Origin: Hymenopellis radicata
Taxonomy: Eukaryota; Basidiomycota; Agaricomycetes; Agaricales; Physalacriaceae
Direction: 5' to 3'
Assembly (NCBI GenBank): GCA_015501595.1
Contig: JADNRX010000001.1
Coordinates: 930,001 to 994,000 of the forward strand
Length of the DNA: 64,000 bases
This document shows, piece after piece, positions 1 to 11,605 of this stretch. The position numbers were made by a program, and so were the translations under genes. Under the pieces are notes generated by a model. That model saw nothing but the letters and a program-made list of their open reading frames with translations. It made no database searches and was not told where the DNA came from. The number at the start of each line of letters is the position of its first letter. Position 1 is the stretch's first letter.

Positions 1-263
1 AAAAGAGATGAAGGACTACTACATAACTTCACACGCTTCTGGACTGTTACAACGCCACACCAAAACGACATCATCCTACCAACTCATCTCAATCGTCAAC
101 CTGAATCCGCTAGCGGATAAAAGACTGAGCGCCACGTTTTCTATCCGGTCATAATAGAAGTGAAGGATTAGGGCTCCAGTCCATCGCGTTACTAATCAGT
201 CGTTCATGATAATACAATATACTTGTAACCATGCACTTGAGAACGTGGATACCACAATTCGCG

Positions 264-3200
264 CTAAAAGGCAAACCTCCCGCGGCTAAAACTACGCATC
301 CATTCATTAGCCTGGGCATTTGACATCTTCCGCCCCTTCACCGCGGCTGCTTCCAGAGTTTTATCCCAAGAATCAACATCCCCTACATCCTTCATCGCCG
401 AGCAAGGGATCTTGACGCTCTGAAGCATCCAACCAGAGGCATTAACGAGACCCGCTTCGTAGCCCTCCGTGATAAAGGTATCCATCCGCTTTTTCGAGAG
501 AAGGACAGTGCACTGGGATGCATCGAAATCGTAATCAAATGTAGACACAAACTGCAGCGAGGATGTCCAAGAGCGCGCCTTGACGATCTTTGACCGGACG
601 TCCATTGACGTGGCGTCCATGTCCTTTGGCAGCCCGAAGACCATTAAAAGGACCATATGCGTAGGGGAACGGCATACGTCACTTCAAGGTTTTGAGAAGG
701 TTAGGCGGCCCACAACGTACTTAATAATGGACCACTTACGTGCTGGGTTTTCCTCGCGAGGAATCTTCACGGTATATCGTCGAATGTCCGATAAGTCAGG
801 TATGGCAGCGTTTGAGGATATAGGGAACAGTCGAGCCTCCCACAGAGCAGCAGCTACCTCGAACTCAGCCAGGAACGGCACGGTGCAGATAGGTACTAGT
901 GGCTTTTTACGGCCGGCGATTGGAACTGGAGATAATAGGTGAGGAGGCGTGGAACGTTCGAGCCGGTTCTCCAAGATTTGTTCGACCAAGTCTGCGAGGA
1001 TATGCGAAGGGCTAGGGAAAATAATCAGGACCCGTTAATCCTTGGCGATGCTGTATCTCACTATCCGATTGTCTTCCATGTCTCCAAAGCGCGGAAGAAA
1101 GTATGCACATTTACCACTTCACGGACTTGCATCGCACAGTTCATGAGCCTGCGAAAAGGCCGGTGAGATTGCGAGCACTCCAGTAGTAGAACACGCTTAC
1201 TGAGTGTATGGCGCAGGAAGGACTGTTCGTAGGAAACACGCCGTGGCGACGGCCGTAAAGTCATCTCTTGAAAGCAATCGAGGAACTTTTTCCAAACGTT
1301 GGAACATTTGATACTCCATCGGGGCTAGTGGGTTGCCATTGAGAGCGACGCCAAACGCGCTCGAAGTCTCGTCAAGTAACGCGCCTGTGTAACTATTTTT
1401 CGAGTTAGTCAAAACGGGACAGAGAGACGAGGACCCACTCACGTGTAGATTTGGGAGCTCAAGCTGAGAGCATGAAGGTCTTTACGCGTCAACCCGCCTT
1501 CCCAGCTACCAGAGTTGAGAAGGTTGCAGCACGTAAAGTACGCTTGGTCATGAGACTTGAGGAGGGGTATCGCTGTGGTGAAGTTCGCGAGGTATCCGCC
1601 GCTAAGAAGAAGAGTCAGAAGCTTCAATAAAAATGCAACAGGTATACTTACATGTAATCAGGGACGTTCGAGGCATGTATGCGATCAAAGAGGACTGGAA
1701 AATCCTGAGAGCGGGTGAGGGTTTTAAGCCTGATGTCATCCAAGATAGCGTAGCCATCTCCCAAGATCATTTCAATCTTGAGATGGCCGCGCAACTTCTT
1801 CAACCCTATAGCAGTGTACGAAAAGAAGCCAGCAGATATACTATAGAGGCCGCCGGAATTCCTCGAATTGGCGAGGCGTTCCAAGCCCTCCGGAAAGAAC
1901 GCGGTGCAGGTTTTGAAGGGATCTTGTTCGACACGATCGCGCTCGTGGATCCTACGATTCTGTTAGACAAATCCTGCGCGTACATACTTGAGAACAAGTA
2001 CCAATCGGCTGCAAGCCTAGTAACGTTAATCACCCATCGATTTCTGATCTGGTTTTTGAAGGCCTTGGTGAGCATCTCACTCGATGGTATGTTCTTCCAA
2101 TCCTGGTTCCGTATCGGCTTGAAGATTAGCTCGTCCAGCGCTTTCGGCTCCTCACAGCCAGCCGGTGGAACCAATACGCGCAATTTCGAGTATACTGTAC
2201 GTTCCATGGCGGCACATAACGGTGAGTCGTTTGTAACGCTGGTCATTCTCTGAAATTCCTCATCCGACATTGCCCTGAAGCTTTCGATGTATTCTTCCAA
2301 CGTTCCACCTTCCTGCACTGCAGCGCGTTTCGTGACTTCGATCACCTCCGGTAATAGCAATGTGTCAATGAACTGATTCCTTTCGTCTTTCTTTCGCGCC
2401 TGCATGGGTGAGTAAGTTAGAATGCGGAAGTTTTGATGAAGGGCTTGCGATAGTACCGACCATCAGTTCCGCACGGTCGGCTGCGCCAACCTTGGATAGA
2501 ATGTCACCATGAATGTCAGTCCTAATTGGCCTGTTAGATAAATCGAAGTGTCAATGGATCCGGGGACCTACTCTGCAGTCAGCATTTCGTTGAACGGCAC
2601 CGCCGTTCTAGCTTTATCGCTCAACCACCACTCCAATCTCTCGCAGATTTTCTCGCAAGAATTAGGCTCGACGTAGAGCCAGTCAAGGTCCAATGCCGAA
2701 CCCGCTTTGGCGGCCTTGGAAACCTGTTCATGTACACGATGCAAGAATTCGTCCAGGATCCGAGCCGCCAATGGAGGCATGACACTCGCCCAGTATACAT
2801 AGTGAAGCATCACAAGTAGATGTTTAGCACGAGGAGTTCCGGTATCTTGCAGTGTCGCGAGCTCCTGCAACGCGAACATGATCACGAGATCACGAGCGAG
2901 GGCAGCTGGATGGATGTCCACCTAGTAGACGCGTTGAGACGTGAAAAAAGGGTGCTGTTAATTGGTACTCACAGTTGTGAAATGGACTTTGAGATCTTTT
3001 GGAGGAGGACCAGAAAGATCCTGTCCCAGATCCATCAGGGAACCGTACATATGCCGAGCGTCGCCAATGCCACAGAAAAGAGCAGAAAATTCAAAGGCCT
3101 TCCCCGATTTAGGGATCTTCATGTGAAGAGTTTCGGGGCAGTCATGATCTTCGGGTTGAGTAGCTTGGCTGCGCAGGATCGAGTTCGTGGGATCATGGCC

Positions 3201-3819
3201 AACGACATAACTAAACATTGTCATCGCGAGATCAGCAAACGCTAAAGAAGCCAGGATACGCAGCACTCACTATTCTAAGACGTCCTTTGGGCAATGTCTG
3301 TATCGAGGAATGGAGGACAACCGTTTATTGACGAGGTTGGCCCTAATATCCGGTTTTGCAGCATACTGTCTTTGGAGCGCGTTTGACCTCGGAATATCAC
3401 ATCCGAAGAAGATTTCAAACAAATCACTCTCAATTTCTCCGTGGTGAAGAAAGGATGCAGCTTTGCCTAACCTAACGTCAATCTTAGGGCGCAGTGAGGT
3501 ATCATCGGCGGGAAGCATGTCCAGGACTTTCTGCATTGTTTTACAAGCCGCAGGATACTGACCATCCTCAAACTACAAGAGAGGTGAGACCTCAGATTGA
3601 GAGCAATTCATGGCGCATACTTGGGCAGCAGACAGATTGGATAGATACACCTTGTTGAATCGTGTATTAGTGGTATCGATAGTGAGCAATGACGCGACTA
3701 CTTACCGGTACTGTCGGCTCGAGTTCTGATGCCTGTTTGTAAAGAGAAATAGCCTCCTTGAAATTCCCTTGTTTATATTTCTGAGTGCCCAATGCCTTTA
3801 ACTTTTCAGCGTTGGCCAT
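264..3819 (-). CDS. TPR + DUF4470 domain protein
   Basis: The start is ATG at 3819, beginning MANAEKLKALGTQKYKQGNF. This opens a TPR repeat (KEAISLYKQASELEP, then YLSNLSAAQ) like those of Sti1/Sgt-type co-chaperones. It is followed by a DUF4470-like segment with the hallmark GIGDARHMYGSLMDLG near 3030-3080, about residues 150-170. The remainder is helical and weakly conserved, ending ...SRGRFAF with the stop at 264. Many short introns interrupt it (for example 3545-3580 and 3645-3705). TPR-DUF4470 proteins are an expanded basidiomycete family of unknown function, some with a MYND finger; I do not see a MYND finger here. The TPR suggests a protein-binding adaptor role (inference). The head-to-head neighbour is RPL36. 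Exon joins in the 3' half are uncertain. Confidence 0.72.
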
Positions 3820-4320
3820 GATGACTGCAGAAGGATGAAAGGGTCGCTACTACTTACATAACTAAAGTCGCCGTCTCCGGCTCAGCTTGCCGACAAACAC
3901 GACCAGAACGCGACCAGACGCGTCGGATCGCGTCGTGTTCCTTTCCTCGGCGTCACGGAAACATCCCGCTCAGAATGGACGGTCACGAACAAGATTGGTA
4001 TCAGGGCCTGATGGCTGGACCCACAACGAACTCGAGTCAGGTTAGATGTTCACATCCATAGCCGCCCAGAGGGAATACACTTGCATATATTGTTGGATAC
4101 TACAGAAGGGGTGGACGCTACAGAAGGAGTTACTTCAGACTAAAGAAAGAATACCGGTGAACGTTCCCTCTCGGAACCAGCCGACGACCAAGGAGAGTGG
4201 GCGTGAGAAGGTCCACGTGCAACTGTACAGTCTCGGTAGCCACAGTGTCCACGTGACACACCTGGCAATTTCCTTCCAAGACTCTGCTCGCCGTCTAGCA
4301 AATCCTCAAGACTCAATAAA
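3820..4320. promoter_or_regulatory. Bidirectional promoter, TPR-DUF4470 / RPL36
   Basis: Gene-free 501 bp between two divergent ATGs. It holds a CG-rich cluster at 3895-3950 with repeated cgcgacc/cgcgtcg words, and pyrimidine-rich stretches near 4260-4310. Forward ORFs here look non-coding. No factor site can be assigned by eye. Confidence 0.5.
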
Positions 4321-4775
4321 ATGGCGCGTACAAGTGAGTACCACTCTCTTTATTGTCGTCGACGCCGGTGAACCTCCGATGGATGTTGACGGAATATGCG
4401 GCGAGCTTAGATGAATGCTAATCTCGTCTTGCAGACCTGCGTATTGGGCTCAACAAAGGCCACCCGACTACACCCATTGACAAGGCTGTGCGCCCCAGCC
4501 AGCGCAAGGGTATCCAGAGCACGAAGACCACTTTTGTCCGCTCCGTCATCCGGGAGGTTGCTGGATTCTCCGCATACGAGCGACGGGTAATGGAGCTGTT
4601 GAGGAACTCCAAGGACAAAAAGGCGAGGAAATTGACAAAGAAGAGGGTGCGTGTATCGTCGGCTACGTTGACCGTGTAACTAACGTACTAGCAGCTCGGT
4701 ACCCTTTTGAGGTCAAAACGCAAGCTCGAGGAGCTCTCCAGCATCATCCAGGAGAGCAGGAGGGCTGGCCACTAA
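4321..4775 (+). CDS. RPL36: 60S ribosomal protein L36 (eL36)
   Basis: Structural component of the large ribosomal subunit. The first coding exon is only 13 nt (ATGGCGCGTACAA, 4321-4333). An intron follows (4334-4434), then exon 4435-4646, intron 4647-4694 and a last exon ending with TAA at 4775. The spliced product starts [14 protein letters not shown] and contains [20 protein letters not shown], the eL36 signature region, followed by the basic [13 protein letters not shown] and the end [12 protein letters not shown]. At about 100 aa it is the usual family length. A tiny first exon with an intron directly after the start is common in fungal ribosomal-protein genes and may carry expression signals (established pattern, not shown here). 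Confidence 0.97.
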
Positions 4776-4913
4776 TGGATATGCTGTCTACATTTGCGCG
4801 ACGTTGTAATCCATGCCCATGATATGCACCCTTTGCACGCTGTATTCTTCTGGTGTATGATAAGTGAAGTTGACCGAATACATAAAATAAGCTGATCATA
4901 GGGTTTCTAATAC

Positions 4914-5840
4914 TCAAACCATGGAGTAGCGCATGAGGGCGGTATGCAACATTTTAACTCGATTTGCGTTCTCCCGTGCTACCTTCCCAGATGATGTGTT
5001 CAAACCGTCGCCCTTGTCAGGTCGTAGAAGCGTCTGAGGAGAAATCACCCTCTGTCTGTCCCTATCCCCATCCGAATCTTCGTTCATATCATCATCCTCA
5101 CTTTCGCTCATACTTGAGCCTCCAGTGCAACTGCCACCAGTTCTCTGTCTTTTCGCATTCCTTGGCGGTGCTGAAATTTTTGAGATAATTGTTCCGGCCC
5201 AATAACAAGACCTGCAGTGGCCTCTCTTTCATGTGCTGACGTCGCAAAGGGCGAAGGATAGTGTAACCCGTAGCTGAGAGGTGGTGGGCTGAGTTCGCAA
5301 AAAAAAAATACGCCACAGTTTCCGTGTCAGGATCCTGATGAAAGCGGGAAAGGTGTGAACCAAGGAGACCCCGTTGACTTCTTGTGCAAGAGAGATTCTG
5401 TTTCGGATATCAAGAAAGTTTTGAGTCTAAAAGGAAGTCAATAGGGAAGCCAGCGCGCTTTGCAGATCAGTTGGTGGTGCCTTGCCTCCGCTAAAGGAGA
5501 GAACGCCCATGAAGCACTGGAGTAACCGTGGATGGGAATTCCTTACCCATTGCTCATGCTCTTGCGACACAATGCCTGTGGCGTTCACCTGCTCCAGTTC
5601 ACCCGGAAGAGCATTGACGCAGTGTGGCGCTGTAAACAATGTCCAGAAATCGATTTCACTCACCGATGGAATGCGGAACAGTATTGGGGTCGCACGAGAG
5701 AGGGGGTAGGCAATTGGAGTCGGGCGGCGGGATCCACGCGTTGAAGTGGTTGTAGATTTTGTAGTGTCGGGCGAAAAGGACAAAAAGCCTTGAGTCACGG
5801 AGACGACTTCCGCTGCGCGTAGCACGAAACTGTAGACCAT
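4914..5840 (-). CDS. Hypothetical protein with acidic C-terminal segment
   Basis: Not recognised. An open stretch starts at ATG 5840 (MVYSFVLRAAEVVSVTQGF), and its frame stays open upstream to a stop near 5895. It runs through FWTLFTAPHCVNALPGE and HPRLLQCFMGVLSFSGG. Downstream, another frame reads ISAPPRNAKRQRTGG followed by a strongly acidic run, SMSESEDDDMNEDSDGDRDR, and ends ...MRYSMV at 4914. The acidic and basic tracts look like a real nuclear-protein tail. The splice joins between the two parts (5100-5430) cannot be fixed by eye. It lies tail-side of RPL36, about 145 bp from the end of membrane-family copy 1. It could be two fragments or a decayed gene. Confidence 0.35.
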
Positions 5841-5984
5841 GCCTTTCGAATCCGAGTCCCCGATCGTATCATGACATCCCAGGATAATAAGAGTTTATTC
5901 AGGGTGGCATGGATAGATTACACAGAGCGGCGCCGGAGTTTGAAGGACATGGAATGGGAGTGAGAGCCATAGCGTCTGTCAAAC

Positions 5985-7277
5985 TTACACCTCACTGCCA
6001 GACTGAACGTCACTATCCACGGTAGTAGTGCCGCGGGAGGCAAACCGTAGTGACTCGAAACGAGAACGCGACTGCCTGACGCCTGTGACTTCGCCTTGAG
6101 TATTCTCGAACATGTACACGGTCCCCCCGTGGTTGTCCTGGTAGTCAACGAGAAGAAGAACGACGATCGGATATATGCCCTGCGTGGGATGAAATCTAGA
6201 CGAGACATGAGGGTCTCTGCACTCACAGCAATCTGCACGTTCACAGGCATATATACGTCGCCGAGAGTACCGACGGGAAGACGCACGACGCCGAAAATGA
6301 GGACAACAATCTGCTCCTTCATTAGAGTCGCTGCAATCGAAGGAAGTTGAACTCACGCCTGAGATGCAGTATAACAGACCAGACTCAACAAGAAGAATCA
6401 AAACTTTTACACCCCATGAAATTTTGATATGCGCAACCTTTAGTCCCTGCCGATGTTTCCATGCTTTCAAGCCAATAATTGATGTGGCTAGGATATTGGT
6501 GAGGAGTGAGAGGACAAGGGCGGTGGATTGGCTGTAATTTATGTCCCTCTCGAGGGCTAGGCTTGGATGCATACAGGCGACGATGCGGATGACAATTGTA
6601 GTCAAGACAGAGACTATGAACCATATATCAGCGTTCAGAATTGGAAATTAGAGATTGACGAACGAGTGGTGCAAGTCAGCAGCGAGATAGGAATCCAGAG
6701 GAGCCAACGATACCCAACATCCTGCCCGCATAGAACCCAAGCTCGCCACACAACGACACCATCCGTAAGGAAATACTTGTTTCTCATGTTGGCGGTCAGT
6801 TTTAAAAAACGGTGGATGATTTGTACTTACATTAACCAAGACGATGGCATTAATAAGGGTATTGAATGCGAATATGCGGCCCCGCTCTGCGTCGGGAACT
6901 CGACGAACGTAACGAATGACTATCTTTTGAATAAAATTCGCGAAATTAGACGCCCAACTAACAGTTGAAAGGGTGAACATGGATAGGATCATGGAGAAGA
7001 CAAGCCGACTAGTTGAAGAGTTCAGGCCTTTCTTCCTGGAAAGGTGTAAGATGTAGAGCTGGCGGGCAGAATGGAGAACTTGCAGTCTCTTGTAAGTGAA
7101 AAATACCATGAGAAGAACGTAGATGCCTATAATCCAGTAATTAGATTCGAGAAAACTTTCCTTGTTTGGAAATAACTCACCATAGAACAAAGTCTGCAAC
7201 ACCAGTGTCACAGTGTCTCTAATTTGACCTCTAGCATCTCTGCGCAGCTGAGATAGATCTACAGACTCTGATGACAT
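5985..7277 (-). CDS. Multi-pass membrane protein, family copy 1
   Basis: The start is ATG 7277 (MSSESVDLSQLRRDARG) and the stop is at 5985. Exons encode about seven hydrophobic segments, including IIGIYVLLMVFFTYKRL, LVFSMILSMFTLSTVSWAS, TLINAIVLVNYVLTDGVVVWRAW, VSVLTTIVIRIV and TALVLSLLTNILATSIIGL. A cytosolic-looking AWKHRQ loop and a polar C-terminus with EVTGVRQSRSRFESL follow. Two relatives lie at about 41.8-43.2 and 45.3-46.6 kb on the opposite strand. I recognise it only as an expanded mushroom family of seven-TM-like proteins without assigned function. A receptor-like role is conceivable, but no ligand or G-protein motif is visible. Confidence 0.7.
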
Positions 7278-8311
7278 CGAAGACAGCACAAGAGGCGACT
7301 CTTTGAACGCTTAGGCGGGGACTACTTATACCATACGTATCCGGCGTTGAAACGACCGAGAGCGCTAGATAGTCGCTGATAGAAGGCCCAAAGGCGGGAC
7401 GGCATCACATCGCATGAGCATCAGTAGGTCAATCTGTCAACTACGAGAGTAAGCCGGTGGGAGGTGAGTTCCGTGTCTGAAGTTATACCCGGGAGGCGAG
7501 ATAGAGCGTCGTCCTGCAGTTACTGGTGATTACGTCGTTCCAAAGAAGATTGTATAAACGTCGAGAGGTCTTGCTGTGGCTTCAGATATTGTGCAATAGG
7601 AAATGAGCCCTAGCGAGAGAGGAAAAAAAGCAAAGAAATAACGGTCTAAGATTGGAGAGGTATTGCTCTAGCTCCAGGTATTGATCGAAATGAGGTCTAA
7701 GAGGAGGAAGGCAAAGAATAAATTGTCGATCACAGTACTATGCTGTTTGCAACCATCAAGTGGCCCATATCCTTCCACAGAATTTTCAGCTCTTTGGGTC
7801 TCTCTCTTGACGTTGTCTTCGCTGTGCGCGATTTCTCAAATCCGCAGAAATTCACGGCCCGACCATGGCTCAAGTCTCTTGATCGCCATACTGCGACCCT
7901 GGCTGGGCAGGCTTTCGACGCTACTTTTAGATTCGGGATTCGGGCGTCAAGGCGTATGCACAAATATGTCTCTGGTCACAACAGTGTCACAACGTCCTTT
8001 CTGAGCAGCACCGAAACAGCGACGCTGATTGACAGATGCACAACGCGCCTTCTTTGATGGATTCCACAGCCCGCTCTTTGGAGAGGAGGCGAGCAAGACG
8101 AATTTAGAAGTGGGGGAAGATGGCAGTCAGCTAGCCTGAACAACTGCGGTGGTGGATATATAAACCATGTGCTCAAGATGACTCAATGACATAAGTGGTC
8201 CTGGTGAGAAGATTGAGATAAATCAAGGCCAGGCCTGACCGTTTTCAGATATTGATTGCTTCTCTCCTCATCTATATATCCAACAGGTTTTAAACCGCTT
8301 CTTTCCCACCC
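7278..8311. other. Gene-free promoter interval
   Basis: About 1 kb between divergent genes. ORFs in it overlap each other in all frames and have no recognisable protein. A TATA-like tatatatcc at about 8273 lies just upstream of the MscS copy-1 start. A short direct echo of 'ggtctaaga' occurs near 7642 and 7693. Nothing else was seen. Confidence 0.5.
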
Positions 8312-11193
8312 ATGTCCTCAGAAGAGGGCGCCTCTCCACCTTACCGCCAGGTGCAGGCAAGCACTTCAAAACTCGACCAGCAGGACGTGTACCAGCACAC
8401 GCCAAGCCCTGCATATCGGTCGCGAGTCAATATGACGGACGATCCTCTCGGCGTCGGTGCTGAGCCCAGTGACGATGTACTAAAGCGGTCGGTGCATTAT
8501 CCCGCGGAGGTCAAGGCCGCTCCCGCCCAAGCGGGTTACGACGCGCCTTTGTCCCGGCCAGTGTCCATAGCAGGTACAGATGACGAGTATGGTGACGACG
8601 ACTATGACTGGAGTGGCGAGGAGGACTTGGGTGAAGAGGCAGCCAAGTTTAGTCACAAGATGGGTGTAAAACAGAAGGATAACAGGTGGACGTTGAAACG
8701 GTGAGTACGCTGACTTTCTTCAGAACTGACATGGAAGCTGATTGTACACCTTAGAATAATAACCATGCTGTTTTCTTCGCTCATTGGATCTACCTTCCTC
8801 ACAGGTGTTTTGGTCACAGTCGGTGTTCTCCTCCATGTATACTGGGACGATACATCTCGCGAACACCTTGTAAAGCTGAACGTCGAAGCTTGGCTATTCT
8901 GGATAGCAGCGAACCTTCTCATCTCTTGGTACCTTGCTCTCCTTGTCGACCTGGTCCCTATTGTTGTTCGCTATCTCATCATGGCTGCCTGGGGACACGT
9001 CTCCGAGACGATCAAAACGCGCCTCGAGCTTTACACTGCGGTAAAGAACACGTTCAAGCCCGTTCTTTACGCCGCCAGCTGTTGGGCAAGCTGGGCCATC
9101 ATATTTGGCCACATCTATAACCTATACGACACCGGAAATAGTAATGACAGCCGCTCTGCCTACACGAAACGCGCCTTTCAAGTCGTCGAGTTCTTGTTCT
9201 TCTTCGCGCTGGTCGTATGTGCCCAGAAGATGCTTTCTCATGCCATCGCATTCTCCTTTCATCGTACCGCTTTCAAGGATCGCTTAAACGCCCTAAGCGA
9301 AGCCCTTCCTGTGATCGAAAAGCTGCGGGATTACCAGCCGAAGATATCTTCTCGTCCGGGCTTACGCTCTGGTCGTCGTTCCGCTACGCCTACATTCACA
9401 ACCCCGTTCACCGAGAAGAACCAGTTTGACTGGGGAACACCGGATGATGGGGCTTTAGGCGACACTGAGGATGCTGATCGTGGCAGAAATACCAAACGGA
9501 GAGCCAGAGGCAAACGGAATTCATACGGATGGTTTGGTTCCAAGGCTCGCCAGCCCTCTAACGGAACGATAGAAGCCGCTGAATCGGGTTTAAACTCACC
9601 TCTGAGCTCTGGCTCTCGCCCTAAGACCCCCTCCGCTCCTATTCTACATCCTTACGCAGCCCAATCATCATCGCGTCGCAATTCCGAAGAGTCGAGCATG
9701 GATGCGGGCGAGACCATCGCACAGGCTGCGAGGGTGCTGAAGTCTGCCGTTTTGCACGACGCGCGCAACCTTGCGGGGGATAACGAGAACGAAAAAGCCC
9801 AAGAGATATTGAGCGGGGGTACGGGGAATGTGGATGAGGCGAAGCATCTGGCGAGGACGATTTACAATAAGCTCCGGCCACCTTACTCGGGACGGACATT
9901 CCTTGTCCCTTCAGATTTCTACCCCATATTCGCGACGCATGAGCTGGCGGAGAGCGCCTTCCGCGTCTTCGACAAGGACAACAACGGGGACATTTCGCGC
10001 GGGGAGGTGAAATCCACTTTGGTCAAAGTCTACAAGGAGCGTCGGTTCCTGGCGCGATCTATGCGTGATGTTGGGGCTGCGCTGAAGATGCTCGATCACA
10101 TCCTCTTGCTGTTCGCGATGGTGGTCCTGTTCTTCATCAGTTTAAGCGTGTTCGGCGTTAATGTGGGGGATAGCCTGACGAGTGTGTATTCAATTGGCAT
10201 CGCGGCCAGTTTCATTTTCAAGGGGTCTGCTTCCAAGGCGTTCGATGCCATCATGTTCCTGTTTGTTACCCAGTAAGTTGACTCTTTACATGAAAGGAAG
10301 TGAGCTCATCCTGCACCTCAGTCCTTTTGATACTGGTGACCGCTGTTTCATTGACAGTGAGTCAAAGAACATTTGAATATGGATCACCACTAACTAGATG
10401 CATAGACGAAAACCTGGTGGTCAAGAAGATGACCTTATTCGCCACGGTCTTTACGCGTGTAGATGGGACAGAGACTTATTACTTCAATAGTCAACTGTTC
10501 TCCAAATTCATGTGAGTACACATCATCGGCATCATCTCGGGTTCTGACACACAAGACGCTAGTACCAATGTTCGCCGCAGTGGAGTGCGTGTTCTTTCTC
10601 GTTCTCGAGCTTTGCTCACGTGTTAATGACCCGCAGAAAATGTTCGAGAACTGCACGCTCCAAATAGACTGGGAAACGCCATTAGAAAAACTTGACGAAC
10701 TAGAACGATGCTTGAACGAATGGCTTTCCACAGAAGAGAAACGATGGTTTGAACCCGCAACCTCCGTCGTTCTGCAAAACGTGAAGAATCAGCGATACCT
10801 TGAAATCACCATAGGTTGCGGGCACAATGGGTGGGTTTACAAATTATCCTGAGCTTCTGTTTGGCTGAATGCTATCATAGTACATGGCAGGACTGGGGTC
10901 TTCGTTGCTCTCGTAAGACCGCGTTCCATGCTGCAGTGCAATACTACTGTCGACAACTTGGTATCATCGGATTCGAGCCGCCCCGTCCTATCGTTTACGC
11001 TGATGCGGATACAATGACCTATGCTCCTTTGTCGCCTGGTCTACCCGCGGAGGAGGTTGGAGAACCGGATGCGCCAGTAGAGAACATGAGGCCGTCACTG
11101 GGATTCCTTCCACCTATGGCCGCAAGGAGGGCCAACATCCGACAGCGCAGGAGTAAAGGCCGCAAAGCAATTCTTCGCAGCATGGACAGTTGA
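8312..11193 (+). CDS. EF-hand mechanosensitive (MscS-type) ion channel, copy 1
   Basis: Member of the fungal MscS family (Msy1/Msy2-like). These are organellar or cortical membrane channels that gate on membrane tension and help survival of hypo-osmotic shock. Start ATG 8312 (MSSEEGASPPYRQVQAS). An acidic N-terminus (DDYDWSGEEDLGEEA) precedes an intron with a perfect GTGAGT donor (8701-8754). The long central exon has several TM helices (for example ANLLISWYLALLVDLVPIVVRY, CWASWAIIFGHIYNLY). An EF-hand follows, FRVFDKDNNGDISRGEV, near 9957-10010. The pore and beta-domain part includes LFFISLSVFGVNVGDSL and, after splicing, HPFDTGDRCFID, then ENLVVKKMTLFATVF. The polar tail ends ILRSMDS. It is followed directly by a diverged tandem duplicate. 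Confidence 0.9.
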
Positions 11194-11605
11194 TTCAGAT
11201 GTTGTTTTTCTTTTCTTCTGGGACTACTTACGTATCTCGTTACCGCTTCCATTTTCCTACCAGTATATGAGAAGGAAGGTGGACACGCACCACTGACCAC
11301 TATCAACCGTGTCATACATGGAATGTCTTGACCTGAACCCAACCTACCGCGACGGTAGTCGGCGGGTGGCCCTCGATTATTCTACGTTCGCCGTGGTCAT
11401 GTAAGAATTTCACCTGGCAATCTTACCTTCTCGCGGTGGTCCTTGATGTTTCTAGTTGAACGTTCAATCTCGAAGGCTCGTGCCCTTGTCACGCGGAGTT
11501 TGGGATGACATGAGATTTACATGTTCAGATTGGTGTCGAGCTTTCTACGTCTATCCGCCAATATATTCAAGAGGTTTCAAACCAAAGGTTCGTAATTCTT
11601 GCTCC
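11194..11605. other. Spacer between the two MscS copies
   Basis: Non-coding, holding the 3' end of copy 1 and the promoter of copy 2. The segment at about 11551-11590 (atatattcaagaggtttcaaacc) resembles the leader just before the copy-1 ATG (tatatatccaacaggttttaaacc). A second leader-like piece lies at 11650-11665, so the promoter/leader appears rearranged relative to copy 1. Confidence 0.45.

Noticed and set aside
3895..3950. CG-rich cgcgacc/cgcgtcg cluster as a mobile-element end
   Set aside because: No flanking duplication or second copy; more likely promoter sequence.
7681..8057. Overlapping ORFs of 105-107 codons upstream of MscS copy 1
   Set aside because: Open in several frames at once with no protein-like pattern; promoter DNA.
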